Source of the DNA: an uncultured Clostridia bacterium
GTDB lineage: Bacteria > Bacillota > Clostridia > Oscillospirales > Oscillospiraceae
Assembly (NCBI GenBank): GCA_945482615.1
Contig: CALYRG010000012.1
Coordinates: forward strand, 1 to 35,180
Direction: 5' to 3'
Length of the DNA stretch: 35,180 nucleotides
Position numbers and translations under genes: made by a program. A model generated the notes under the pieces. That model had not been told where the DNA came from and did no database searches. It saw nothing but the letters and a program-made list of their open reading frames with translations. The first letter of the stretch is position 1, and each line of letters begins with the position of its first letter. Shown here piece by piece: positions 14,978 through 23,296 of this stretch.

Positions 14978-15285
14978 TCGAGATCGTGTATGACCGCTCG
15001 GAGCCCCGGCTCACCCTCCGGGGCCACGCCGGGGAAGGAGTCCCGGGCCGGGACATCGTCTGCGCCGGGGTCAGCGCCCTGGTGTACGCATTGGCCCTCC
15101 AGGTGGAGGCCATGGAAAGGCAGGGCCAGGTGCGGGAGGTCCATGTGGTGCTTGGCCGGGGAAGGGCCGATATCCGCTGCAAAGCGGTGGAGGAAGGGCC
15201 GGTGCTGGCGGCCTTTGACACGGCGGCGGGCGGCTTACGACTGATATCCAAGAGTTATCGAAAAAATGTTCGCTTTTGGGGGTAG
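14974..15285 (+). CDS. Prp-family cysteine protease, probable prohead protease
   Basis: The 103-residue protein matches Prp (YsxB), the cysteine protease that removes the N-terminal extension of ribosomal protein L27 in Firmicutes and also processes capsid proteins of staphylococcal phage 80alpha. The key motif RGHAGEGVPGRDIVCAGVSA has catalytic His18 and Cys30 and conserved Asp27, with the same 12-residue His-Cys spacing as in S. aureus Prp. The gene overlaps its upstream neighbour by ATGA and precedes scaffold and capsid genes, as prohead proteases do. The capsid protein carries a matching LQLFA site. Host prp would normally lie between rplU and rpmA, which are absent here. Its last codons are part of the promoter box of the next operon. 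Confidence 0.9.
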   Translation: MIEIVYDRSEPRLTLRGHAGEGVPGRDIVCAGVSALVYALALQVEAMERQGQVREVHVVLGRGRADIRCKAVEEGPVLAAFDTAAGGLRLISKSYRKNVRFWG

Positions 15286-15312
15286 AGAAATCACCGCCCG
15301 ATGGTGTATGAT
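15253..15312 (+). promoter_or_regulatory. Phage promoter with conserved upstream box, copy 2
   Basis: The box at 15253-15289 matches 9895-9931 with only two or three changes. TATGAT (15307-15312) is at the same distance as TATAAT in copy 1. The first 33 bases are the 3' end of the Prp gene. CGAAAAAATGTTCG (15259-15272) matches the SOS box CGAACNNNNGTTCG at 9 of 10 fixed positions, but it lies around -60 to -47, where activators rather than repressors usually bind. Confidence 0.65.
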
Positions 15313-15364
15313 AGGGGCGCAGTGAAGGCTGCGGAGTCGTTGACCAAATCAACAGGAGGTACTT

Positions 15365-16021
15365 ATGGAAGAAATGATCGAGGCGAATGTGGGGCAGGAC
15401 GCCGCTGCCCAGGAGACTTCCCGGCCCACCTGGGAGGCGTTGATGCAGGACCCGGAGTACAACCGGAAAATGCAGGAGGTGGTGAAGTCCCGGCTCCGGG
15501 CAGAGCGTTCCAGTGAGGAACGGCTCAAGGTGCTCAGTCCGGCGCTGGAAGCGCTGTCCCGGCGGTATGGCGTCGCAGCTGGGGATGACGCGGCATTGGC
15601 CGCAGCCATCGGGGCGGAGCCGGTGGAGAGTCCCCAGCAAAAAGCGGAGGCGGCGATTGCGGCCCATTTCCGGGGGATGGAGGAGCAGGCGGCGCAACTG
15701 CGGCAGATCGTGCCCGGGTTTGATCTGCGGCAGGCCCTCCGGGATCCGGCCTTTGCGAGGCTGACGGCCCCCGGCGGGGTGGGGGTGGAGGATGCCTTCT
15801 TTGCCCTGCACCGGGGGGAACTCCAGACCGCGGCCATGGAGGCGGCGGCCCGGGGCGCGGCGGAAAAGCTCTCCCGGGCCATTCAGGCGGGAGCCAGACG
15901 GCCCAGCGAGAACGGCGCAGGAGCCGCGGCAGCGCCGGTGTTTGATTACCGCAAGGCAAGCCGCCAGGAGCGGGAGGCGCTGAAGGAGCGGATTCGCAGA
16001 GGGGAGAAGGTGTATCCGTGA
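15365..16021 (+). CDS. Phage scaffold protein
   Basis: The 218-residue protein is rich in Ala, Glu, Gln and Arg and predicted mainly helical, lacks cysteine and ends with a basic tail (YRKASRQEREALKERIRRGE). This is the usual form of scaffolding proteins, whose basic C-terminus contacts the capsid protein. The N-terminus MEEMIEANVGQDAAAQETSR is acidic and has no LQxFA site. ATG 15365 follows AGGAGG. It lies between the protease and capsid genes, the standard scaffold position. No sequence motif proves the role. Confidence 0.8.
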   Translation: MEEMIEANVGQDAAAQETSRPTWEALMQDPEYNRKMQEVVKSRLRAERSSEERLKVLSPALEALSRRYGVAAGDDAALAAAIGAEPVESPQQKAEAAIAAHFRGMEEQAAQLRQIVPGFDLRQALRDPAFARLTAPGGVGVEDAFFALHRGELQTAAMEAAARGAAEKLSRAIQAGARRPSENGAGAAAAPVFDYRKASRQEREALKERIRRGEKVYP

Positions 16022-16033
16022 GCGCAGGGGCGG

Positions 16034-16400
16034 GCAGTGAAATCCGCTTCGCGGGTGGGAGAGGATTCCGTTTTGGCCGTAGGGAACGGATTTATCCGTT
16101 CCGCATCGGGGTGCGGCGAGGTAGGGGCGGTTATCAACCGCCCGAAGGTAGGGGCGATTATCAATCGCCCGTTTGGGGTGCGGGGGGAGACGGCGGGCGG
16201 TTAATAGGAAATTATGGTATGATTGCCACCGGCAATCATGGTGATTTTGATTCGCTGCGCGCAGCACCACGCCCCTACGGGGTGGCGGGCGGTTAATAAC
16301 CGCCCCTACGGGTGCGGCGGGCGGTTAATAACCGCCCCTACAGGTGCGGGGGGGGTAGGGGCGGTTATCAACCGCCCGAAGGTAGAGGCGGTAAGATTTT
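16034..16400. repeat. REP cluster between scaffold and capsid genes
   Basis: Seen are a TGAAATCCGC hairpin (16038), a GGAACGGA-class REP (about 16078-16101), GCGGTT and GCGATT REPs (about 16122-16171), an elongated REP on the minus strand (about 16194-16280), two GCGGTT-class REPs on the minus strand (about 16286-16342) and one on the plus strand (about 16355-16378). The scaffold-capsid pair is normally tightly linked in phages, so this 400-base split is unusual. Confidence 0.85.
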
Positions 16401-16421
16401 ACGTTACAAGGAGGAAACAAT

Positions 16422-17480
16422 ATGGAAAATTTTGATTTACAGCTGTTTGCAGAGGCGGGGGATGTGGTAAATGGCTCCGCCGGGTTTGTCAATGCCTACA
16501 CCGGGGACAAGACCGAGTTTGACGAGAGCCACACGTTGTCCCCGGAGCTGAAGACCTTTTACGACACGGAGCTGCTGGAAAACGCCCGGGTGGAAATGTA
16601 CTACGCCCAGTTCGCCAAGAAGCAGAATCTTCCCAAGAACCACGGCAAGTCCGTCCAGTGGCGCAAGTGGAACACCTTCGACAAGGCCCAGCAGCTGGAG
16701 GAGGGCGTGATCCCCACCGGCCAGAAGTTCGGCATCTCCACCCGGGTGGGGGCGGTGAACCAGTACGGCACCTACGCCGCCATCTCCGATGTGCTGGAGC
16801 TGCGGGCCTATGACGATGTGATCCTGGGAGCCACCGAGGAGATGGGCGCGTCCATGGCCCAGACCCAGGAGACCCTGATCCGGGACGCGCTGCTCACGAA
16901 CACCAACGTGCTCTACTGCGACAATCTGGACGAAAACGGCAAGGTAGTGTCCACCCCCACCCAGCCCGGGCAGATGACCGCCGGGTGTCTGCTCACCCCG
17001 GACATGGTTGCCAAGGCCGTGACCAAGCTGAAAAAGGATCGGGTGCCCACCATCAACGGCAAGTACTACGCGGTGATTCACCCTTCTGTTGCCTACGACC
17101 TGCGCAAGAGCAAGGAGTGGATCGAGGCCCACAAGTACGCCGCTCCCGAGCAGCTGTTTAACGGCGAGATCGGCGAACTTCACGGCTGCCGGTTCGTGGA
17201 GAACGTCTTCGCCCCGGTGCTGGGGGGCGAGTATGCCAACCAGGATGGCGGCGTGACCTACGCCACTTACATCCTGGGCAAGTCCGCCTTCGGCATCATC
17301 GACCCCGAGGGCGGCGCGGAGATGATCGTCAAGCCCAAGGAGGTCTCCGGTGGCCCCCTGAACCAGTTCTCCACCGTGGGCTACAAGCTGGAGACCAACG
17401 GCGCGACCATCCTGTATCCCGAGCGGATTCTGCGGGTGATGAGCTGCTCCAGCTACAGCGCGGAAGACGAGGAAAACTAA
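16422..17480 (+). CDS. Major capsid protein, N4-gp56 family, with Prp-type N-terminal site
   Basis: The 352-residue protein resembles the N4-gp56 capsid family of clostridial phages (for example ELKTFYDTELLENARVEMYYAQFAKKQNLPKN, IPTGQKFGISTRVGAVNQYGTYAAISDV, GPLNQFSTVGYKLETNGATILYPERILRV). It forms the icosahedral shell. The N-terminus MENFDLQLFAEAGD contains LQLFA, the site type cut by Prp in ribosomal protein L27 and in phage 80alpha capsid protein; cleavage after Ala10 would leave a mature chain from Glu11. ATG 16422 follows AAGGAGG. Codon use is rich in GCC, GTG and AAG, as in highly expressed genes. Confidence 0.9.
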   Translation: MENFDLQLFAEAGDVVNGSAGFVNAYTGDKTEFDESHTLSPELKTFYDTELLENARVEMYYAQFAKKQNLPKNHGKSVQWRKWNTFDKAQQLEEGVIPTGQKFGISTRVGAVNQYGTYAAISDVLELRAYDDVILGATEEMGASMAQTQETLIRDALLTNTNVLYCDNLDENGKVVSTPTQPGQMTAGCLLTPDMVAKAVTKLKKDRVPTINGKYYAVIHPSVAYDLRKSKEWIEAHKYAAPEQLFNGEIGELHGCRFVENVFAPVLGGEYANQDGGVTYATYILGKSAFGIIDPEGGAEMIVKPKEVSGGPLNQFSTVGYKLETNGATILYPERILRVMSCSSYSAEDEEN

Positions 17481-17492
17481 GGAGGATGTTCC

Positions 17493-17714
17493 ATGAGTGA
17501 AAGAAAGCAGAACCGGGTTGCCGTGACCCTGCCCCGGGCCTATGCCGGGGAGGAGCAGACGGCCTTTGTGAGCATCAACGGCAAAAATTACCTGCTGCCC
17601 CGGGGCAAGACCCTGGAGGTTCCCCCGGAGGTGGCCTTTGAGCTGGAGCGGGCCGAGCGGGCACGGCTCCGGCTGGACGAAGTGTCTGACCGGCTGATGA
17701 AGGAGAACCTGTGA
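17493..17714 (+). CDS. Small phage structural protein, unknown (73 aa)
   Basis: The protein starts at ATG 17493, 13 bases after the capsid stop with GGAGG between. It has a beta-like first half (VAVTLPRAYAGEEQTAFVSINGKNYLLPRGKTLEVP) and a charged helical end. Short proteins with a NGKNYLLPRGK motif often follow capsid genes in clostridial phages. It could be a head-decoration or completion factor; the function is unknown. Its TGA overlaps the GTG start of the next gene. Confidence 0.8.
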   Translation: MSERKQNRVAVTLPRAYAGEEQTAFVSINGKNYLLPRGKTLEVPPEVAFELERAERARLRLDEVSDRLMKENL

Positions 17715-18079
17715 CGGTTCTGGAGGCCATCGGGCTGGCCGATGAGATGAAGCCCAATTCCGTTCCCCAGGGAATGAAGGTGCGGTGGCTGTGCGTGCTG
17801 GATGGACTCATCTGGCGAAATGTCTTCCGGACGCACGGCAGGCGGGGGGCGTTTCAGCCCTACGACCCGGACACAGACCTTCACCGGGAGCTGCTGGTGA
17901 AGGCACCCTACGACACCCTCTACCGGCGGTGGCTGGAGGCCCAGATCGATCTGAGCAATGGGGAATATGAGCGGTACAACGCCCAGATCACCGTATTTTC
18001 CGACGAGTACGCGGCCTTTGAGAACGATTACCACCGGAACCACAGGCCGGTGAGAAGGGGACGGAGGTTTGTGTTTTAG
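17711..18079 (+). CDS. Probable head-tail connector/adaptor protein
   Basis: The 122-residue protein starts at GTG 17711, overlapping the previous stop as GTGA. It begins with a short helix (TVLEAIGLADEMKPNSVP) and has a conserved-looking APYDTLYRRWLEAQIDLSNGEYERYN segment. Position after the capsid and small structural gene, length and helical content suit an adaptor that docks on the portal. No diagnostic motif is seen; the call rests on context. Confidence 0.7.
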   Translation: MTVLEAIGLADEMKPNSVPQGMKVRWLCVLDGLIWRNVFRTHGRRGAFQPYDPDTDLHRELLVKAPYDTLYRRWLEAQIDLSNGEYERYNAQITVFSDEYAAFENDYHRNHRPVRRGRRFVF

Positions 18080-18094
18080 GGGAAGGTTCGTTCC

Positions 18095-18423
18095 GTAGGG
18101 GCGGTTATTAACCGCCCGGGCGGGGATAGGTATCGTTTGGACCGGGGTTGGGCGAATACGGGTCGGGGACCGGCATTGTACCATTCAACGGCCCATCTGG
18201 GAGACAGGGCTGGTCACCGCTGCGGCGGGGGATGCCTCCGGCGGGGCACTTTCTTGTCGCCGAACAAGAAAGTACCCAAAGAAGTCGGCTTAGGGGGAGG
18301 CGTTGAGTGGCGCACTCCCGACGCCAAAGCCACCCTCCCCCTAAGAACCCCCACCCGGCGCGCACTTGGGAAGCGCGATGAAGGCGTGGGCCTTTTCGGG
18401 CGGTCCGGGAGGCCCGCCCCTAC
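18095..18423. repeat. 329-bp structured element bounded by REP ends, copy 2
   Basis: It is the same length as 3342-3670 and differs at about six or seven positions by eye. It has the same GTAGGGGCGG/CCGCCCCTAC ends and the same two internal dyads. Its place inside the phage cassette, while the other copy follows ribF, shows that it spread after the phage genes arrived or came in with them. Confidence 0.8.
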
Positions 18424-18655
18424 GAGGGGTACGGCGGGCGATTGATAATCGCCCCTACGGGTGCGGGGGGAGACGGCGGGGTAGGGGCGGTTATCAACCG
18501 CCCGAAGGTAGAGGCGGTAAGATTTTATGTTTTTATTTTCCGATCCGTCCCGGGATGACACCATTACCGCCCCATCGGGGCGATTTCATCCGGGGAAGCC
18601 GGATTTCATCTGCGAAGCAGATTTCACATGGCGCAAGCCATATTTCATGCAGCCG
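18424..18655. repeat. REPs and mini-hairpin chain before the tail-hub gene
   Basis: A GCGATT-class REP on the minus strand lies at about 18437-18459, a GCGGTT-class REP on the plus strand at about 18481-18503, and a hairpin chain at about 18577-18650. The block from about 18480 to 18650 matches 9598-9765 almost base for base, so a large composite unit was duplicated. Confidence 0.82.
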
Positions 18656-18680
18656 CAAGGCTGCACACCGGAGGTGACCT

Positions 18681-20357
18681 ATGCATTACTCAACGCTACG
18701 GCCGCTGGACAGCCGGCAGGAGGTGATAACGGCCTTTAGTGGGTATGATCACCATCTGCGCTGCGCCGATGGGGCCTTCTACAACATGCGAAACATCACC
18801 GGGGACGACTACCCCCTGCTGTCCGCCCGGCGGCAAAGGGGCTTTGTCACCGGCGGCAGCCACATCCGGACGCTGCTTGCCAAGGATATGCTCTGCTACG
18901 CCGACGGCGAGGATCTGGTCATCGGCGACACCCACATCCCCCTGGGGCTGCAAAGCGGGGACACACAGCTCATTTCCATGGGGGCCTATGTGGTGATCCT
19001 ACCCGATGGGGTGTACGTCAACACCGCGGACCCTGCGGATCGGGGGCGGCTGGAGGCCAGCTTTGCAGCGGAAACGGCGGAGCTTCGGCTGTGCCGGGAG
19101 GACGGGGAGGACATCGAGCTGTGCTCCGACCCGGAAAACCCCGCCGACGGCGACTGGCGGCTCTCCGGGGGCCTGCAGCGGTGGAGCGAAACCGCCTCCG
19201 CCTGGATTGGAGAGGACACGACCTACGTCAAGCTCCTGGCCGAGGGGGTGGGCAGGGACTTCAAGGTCGGCGATGGGCTGCACATCACAGGGCTGCCCCA
19301 GGTGGGGAGTACCGGAATCGTTGTGTCGAAAGGCATCGATTTTCTGGTCTTCCCCGGAATCCTGGATGCTGCGTCGATTTTTGTCGAAAACGTTTCCTTG
19401 ACACGGCGGCTGCCCAAAATGGACTTCTGCCTGGAGTCCGGCAACCGGCTCTGGGGCTGCCGGTATGGCCTTGACCGGGACGGCGTCTTCGTCAACGAGC
19501 TCTACGCCTCCAAGCTGGGGGACTTTACCAACTGGGAGTGCTTCGCGGGGCTATCCACCGACAGCTATCGGGTGGGCCTGGGCTCCGATGGGGTGTTCAC
19601 CGGGGCGGTGACCTATCTCGGGCAGCCGCTGTTTTTCAAGGAGGGACAGCTCCACCGGGTCTACGGCCTCAGCCCTGCCACCTTTCAGATTCAGTCCGAT
19701 GCCTGTCAGGGGGTGCAGCGGGGGAGTGGTGGGTCTCTGGCGGTGGTGGGGGAGACCCTGTACTACAAGTCCCGGCTGGGGGTCTGCGCCTACGATGGGA
19801 GCCTCCCGGTGGAGGTCTCCGCTCCCCTGGGGGATGTGGCTTACCACAGCGCCGTGGCCGGGGCCCACGGGGGCAAGTACTACATCAGCATGGCCGATGA
19901 GAAGGATGCGTGGCATCTGTTCGTCTACGACACCAGGCGGGGCTTCTGGCACCGGGAGGACGACACAAGGGTTCTGAGCTTTGCCAGCTGGGGAAATGAC
20001 CTGTACTTTCTGGATGGGGCCGACGGCTGCATCAAGACCGTCTTCGGCTCCGGCTCCGGGAATGTGGAGGGGCCGATCTCCTGGATGGTGGAGACCGGGC
20101 TGATTGGGGCGGCAGAGCCGGGGCACAAGTATCTGAGCCATCTTCGGCTCCGGCTGCGGCTTACCCTGGGGAGCACCGCGGATGTGTACGCCGAGTACGA
20201 TTCCTCCGGCGTGTGGGAGTACGCCGGGAGCATCAAGGGCACCGGCATGGAGGCCCGGGACATTCCCATTCGGCCCCGCCGGTGCGACCACCTGCGGCTG
20301 CGGCTGGAAGGAAAGGGAAAGATGACCCTGTTTTCCATGGCCAAGACCATTTGTTAG
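18681..20357 (+). CDS. Phage tail-hub / packaged-DNA stabilisation-like protein
   Basis: The 558-residue protein is beta-rich, with repeated segments typical of a propeller (GNRLWGCRYG, YLGQPLFFKEGQLHRVYG, VVGETLYYKSRLGVCAYDG, GGKYYISMADEKDAWHLFVY, WGNDLYFLDGADGCI). In short-tailed phages of the P22 type the protein at this position (gp10-like) plugs the portal and carries the tail needle. ATG 18681 follows GGAGGTGA. Size and place after the connector genes support the role; sequence motifs are not decisive. The stop is followed by REPs. Confidence 0.72.
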   Translation: MHYSTLRPLDSRQEVITAFSGYDHHLRCADGAFYNMRNITGDDYPLLSARRQRGFVTGGSHIRTLLAKDMLCYADGEDLVIGDTHIPLGLQSGDTQLISMGAYVVILPDGVYVNTADPADRGRLEASFAAETAELRLCREDGEDIELCSDPENPADGDWRLSGGLQRWSETASAWIGEDTTYVKLLAEGVGRDFKVGDGLHITGLPQVGSTGIVVSKGIDFLVFPGILDAASIFVENVSLTRRLPKMDFCLESGNRLWGCRYGLDRDGVFVNELYASKLGDFTNWECFAGLSTDSYRVGLGSDGVFTGAVTYLGQPLFFKEGQLHRVYGLSPATFQIQSDACQGVQRGSGGSLAVVGETLYYKSRLGVCAYDGSLPVEVSAPLGDVAYHSAVAGAHGGKYYISMADEKDAWHLFVYDTRRGFWHREDDTRVLSFASWGNDLYFLDGADGCIKTVFGSGSGNVEGPISWMVETGLIGAAEPGHKYLSHLRLRLRLTLGSTADVYAEYDSSGVWEYAGSIKGTGMEARDIPIRPRRCDHLRLRLEGKGKMTLFSMAKTIC

Positions 20358-20640
20358 GCCGTAGGGGCGGGTATTAACCGCCCGAAAGCCGTAGGGGCGA
20401 TTATCAATCGCCCGATTGGGACGCGGGGTTACGGCGGGCGATTGATAATCGCCCCTACGAGAGGCGGCGGGCGATTAATAATCGCCCCTACGGGTGCGGG
20501 GAAGACGGCGGGCGATTAATAATCGCCCCTACCGGTGCGGGGTTACGGCGGGCGATTGATAGGAAATTATGGTATGATTGCCACCGGCAATCATGGTGAT
20601 TTTGATTCGCTGCGCGGAGCACCACGCCCCTACCGGTGCG
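20358..20640. repeat. REP cluster in the phage cassette
   Basis: At least five simple REPs of the GCGGTT and GCGATT classes in both orientations run from about 20363 to 20545, followed by an elongated REP on the minus strand at about 20548-20632. No gene is visible before the small gene at 20669. Confidence 0.88.
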
Positions 20641-20668
20641 GGGGAGATTTCACAATGGGAGGTACTTT

Positions 20669-20791
20669 ATGATCTACATTCGCTGTCCCTCCGGGGACGA
20701 TGGGGCGCTGCGGCAGGTGGTGTCCCAGCTCAATCTGGCGCTCCGGGAGCTGGAGGACCGGCTGCGGCTCCTGGAGGGAAAGGAGAAATAA
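20669..20791 (+). CDS. Very small phage protein (40 aa)
   Basis: The frame reads MIYIRCPSGDDGALRQ at the N-terminus and ends in a helical LALRELEDRLRLLEGKEK. ATG 20669 has GGGAGG 6 bases upstream, and the stop is one base before the ATG of the next gene, so it is translationally coupled to it. I do not recognise the family; a small coiled-coil structural or accessory factor is possible. Confidence 0.7.
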   Translation: MIYIRCPSGDDGALRQVVSQLNLALRELEDRLRLLEGKEK

Positions 20792-20792
20792 G

Positions 20793-21560
20793 ATGGCATA
20801 CAACCAAAGCGTCCCGGTGAAGGACGCAAAGAAAAAGCTGGATGAGAAGCTTGCCCAGAAGCCCGGCTCTTACAGCTCCGCCTGGGCGGGGCGGGCGGAC
20901 GCGGCCCTGGATGCGATGGAAAGCCGCAAGCCCTTTTCCTACGATCTGGGCGCAGACCAGCTCTACCGGCAGTACCGGGATCAGTACATCCGCCAGGGCA
21001 GGCGGGCCATGGAGGACACCATGGGGGCGGCAGCCGGCCTCACCGGGGGCTACGGCAATTCCTACGCCGAGACCGCAGGTCAGCAGAGCTATCAGAATTA
21101 TCTGACCCAGCTCTCCGACGTGGTGCCGGAGCTTTACAGGCTTGCTCTGGATCGCTACACCCGGGAGGGGGACGACATGCAGCAGCAGTTCGAAAACCTC
21201 ACCGCCCGGGAAAACCAGGACTACAGCCGCTACCAGGATGCCCTCGCCGCCTGGCGCAGTGACCGGGACTATCTTGCCGGGGACTACCGGGATCAGCGGG
21301 ACTTTGACTTTAACCAGTACACTGACCAGCGGGACTTTGACTATCAAAAGACCCGGGATGCGGAGGATGACCGCCGCTGGCAGGCGGAGTTTGACTACCG
21401 GGCGGCGAAGGACGCCATGGCGGCAGCGGCCAAGTCCGGCAAGTCCGGCGGCGGCAGCAGCAAAAAGAAGAAGACCGCCACATTGCCTGCGCCCGCAGCC
21501 TCGGCGGTGGCAGGGGGCACATTGGGGCTTCTGGCCCTGCGGAAAGGAGCGACACGGTGA
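20793..21560 (+). CDS. Probable internal virion / DNA ejection protein
   Basis: The 255-residue protein contains SYDLGADQLYRQYRDQYIRQ and AAGLTGGYGNSYAETAGQQSY, a pattern I associate with internal proteins of clostridial podovirus-like particles. A long charged region with repeated RDFDFNQYTDQRDFDYQK and RDY motifs follows, then a Gly/Ser/Lys-rich linker and a hydrophobic C-terminus (PAASAVAGGTLGLLALRKG). That final stretch could insert in membranes during ejection. ATG 20793 has AAGGAG upstream. The stop overlaps the GTG of the next gene. The role is inferred from pattern and position. Confidence 0.68.
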   Translation: MAYNQSVPVKDAKKKLDEKLAQKPGSYSSAWAGRADAALDAMESRKPFSYDLGADQLYRQYRDQYIRQGRRAMEDTMGAAAGLTGGYGNSYAETAGQQSYQNYLTQLSDVVPELYRLALDRYTREGDDMQQQFENLTARENQDYSRYQDALAAWRSDRDYLAGDYRDQRDFDFNQYTDQRDFDYQKTRDAEDDRRWQAEFDYRAAKDAMAAAAKSGKSGGGSSKKKKTATLPAPAASAVAGGTLGLLALRKGATR

Positions 21561-22522
21561 ATCAGGCACATTACCGCATCGCCTTGGATGTGGATCTGGC
21601 GGATGCCCAGGTGCAGCTCATCTGCCGCCGGGGGGACACCAGCCGGGTGCTCCGGGTCACCCTGACGGAGCGGGGCAGGCCCTACCAAATCGGAGCGGAC
21701 TGCGTGGCGGAGTTTGCCGCCCGGCTTCCCGATGGGACGCTCCTCAAAAACGCCTGCGCCATCGAAAGCGGCCTGATCACCTACCGCTTCACCCCCCGCA
21801 CCACCGCCCAGGCGGGGGTGCTGGAATGCGAGGTGCGGCTGCTGGATGGGGACGGACAGCTGCTGGTCAGCCCCCGGTTTACCCTGGCGGTGTACGGCAC
21901 GGTGTACAACGACGGCGACGCGGTGGCCCAGGAGGGGCCCTCCTCCATGACCGTCAAGTCCACCCGCCCGGGGTACAGCCAGGTGTTCTTATGGTCGGAC
22001 GGCAACCCCCAGATGGAAAACCGGCTGGGGCTGTTCGTCTCCCCGGACGAGAACCGTTCCAGCGCCATGATTACCCGGGCCAACGGCGAAAGCCAGGTCA
22101 TCGGGGTCACCGCCGCCATCCCCGGCTTTGCCGCCGACGCGGGGCAGGAGAAGTTCGGCCCCGACGGACAGCTGGGGGATGCCTACGAGTACGTGACCAT
22201 GCTGGGCTTCGTGCCGGTACAGGACAACGGCCTGTGCGCTGTGAACGGACGGTGCCGCCCCGGCTCCGACGGCACGGCGGTGCCCTGCGGGGCGGGGGGC
22301 TTCTACGTGGTGGAGCGCATCGACGAAAATCACGTGACCATTCTCATGACCGCCGACGGCGACCTGGGCATCCGCATGGCGGAGGATCTTAATAAGCGGC
22401 AGTGGAAGCTGGGCTGGGTGACAAGAGAGGACATTGACGCCATGCTCGCGGGAACCTATGAAGGCTACGAAGACGAAAACCCGGCGGAATTTGACGGCGT
22501 ATTGTTCGCCGTGCAGCCGTAG
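21557..22522 (+). CDS. BppU-like phage baseplate/fibre protein
   Basis: The 321-residue protein begins with a domain like the N-terminal part of BppU-type (DUF2479) proteins: YRIALDVDLADAQVQLICRR, VLRVTLTERGRPYQIGADC, AEFAARLPDGTLLKNAC, then LECEVRLLDGDGQLLVSPRF. BppU anchors receptor-binding proteins to the tail tip. The C-terminal half is unlike any domain I recognise. GTG 21557 overlaps the previous stop (GTGA). The TAG stop at 22520-22522 lies inside the GTAG head of a REP, so the original end may have been replaced. Confidence 0.75.
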   Translation: MNQAHYRIALDVDLADAQVQLICRRGDTSRVLRVTLTERGRPYQIGADCVAEFAARLPDGTLLKNACAIESGLITYRFTPRTTAQAGVLECEVRLLDGDGQLLVSPRFTLAVYGTVYNDGDAVAQEGPSSMTVKSTRPGYSQVFLWSDGNPQMENRLGLFVSPDENRSSAMITRANGESQVIGVTAAIPGFAADAGQEKFGPDGQLGDAYEYVTMLGFVPVQDNGLCAVNGRCRPGSDGTAVPCGAGGFYVVERIDENHVTILMTADGDLGIRMAEDLNKRQWKLGWVTREDIDAMLAGTYEGYEDENPAEFDGVLFAVQP

Positions 22523-22700
22523 GGAACGGATTGATCCGTTCCGCGTCGGGGTGCGTCATCGGAATGCATTTCGTATAGAGCCGTAGGGAACGGATTTATC
22601 CGTTCCGCAACCGGGTGCGTCACGGAATGCATGAATGCATTCCCTACGAGGTGGGACGGGGCCGTAGGGAACGGATTTATCCGTTCCGCATTTCCGGGTG
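22519..22700. repeat. REP cluster after the BppU-like gene
   Basis: REPs of the GGAACGGA class on the plus strand lie at 22519-22542, about 22582-22605 and about 22664-22687; a GGAATGCAT-class half copy (about 22560) and a full minus copy (about 22625-22648) lie between. The arrangement closely copies 11818-11990 after terL, so the whole block appears duplicated. Confidence 0.87.
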
Positions 22701-22729
22701 CGGTGGGAGGAACAGGAGAAAGGAGAACC

Positions 22730-23284
22730 ATGAAATCAGTCAGTGATGAAAAGCTAAATTATTTGGTGCGGCGGCTGGTGGAGCGCATCACCGCCGCCCA
22801 CGGTGCCGCGGGGGATGCCCTCAATGCCCATTTGCAGGACAGGGGCAACCCCCACGGCGTGACATTGGAGCAGCTCACCGGACAGGCCGGGTCCCTGCTG
22901 GAGCTGGTGTACCCGGTGGGGGCGGTGTACATCTCGGCCTCCGAGACCTCCCCGGCGGAGATTTTCGGCGGCAGCTGGGAAAGGCTTTCCGACTGCTTCC
23001 TGCTGTCCGCCGGGGAAAAGCCCCTGGGGGAGTCAGGCGGCGAGTGGGAGCACACCCTCACCACCCAGGAGCTGCCGGAGCACAGCCACATCTTTGCCAT
23101 CGGCAGCAACGGCGCCTATGACGTGGTGTTTGACAAGCAGCGCACCGCCCTGAACTTTGAATGCCAGGAGCAGTACACCCGAGGATGCCTGGACAGCTCC
23201 ATGATGATGCCCGCCGGGGGCGGTCAGCCCCACAACAATCTGCCCCCCTACCGCGTGGTGAACATGTGGCAGCGGGTGGCGTAA
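22730..23284 (+). CDS. Phage tail fibre / collar tip protein
   Basis: The 184-residue protein has YPVGAVYISASETSPAEIFGG followed by SWERL and ends with LPEHSHIF and NNLPPYRVVNMWQRVA. This is the signature of short-fibre tip domains (T4 gp12-like and phage collar proteins), where His residues can bind metal within a trimer. The first 60 residues are helical and would trimerise or attach to the tail. ATG 22730 is preceded by AAAGGAG; the longer frame from 22631 reads through REPs. It is the first gene of a tight run of fibre and lysis genes. Confidence 0.85.
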   Translation: MKSVSDEKLNYLVRRLVERITAAHGAAGDALNAHLQDRGNPHGVTLEQLTGQAGSLLELVYPVGAVYISASETSPAEIFGGSWERLSDCFLLSAGEKPLGESGGEWEHTLTTQELPEHSHIFAIGSNGAYDVVFDKQRTALNFECQEQYTRGCLDSSMMMPAGGGQPHNNLPPYRVVNMWQRVA

Positions 23285-23296
23285 AAGGAGGATTTT

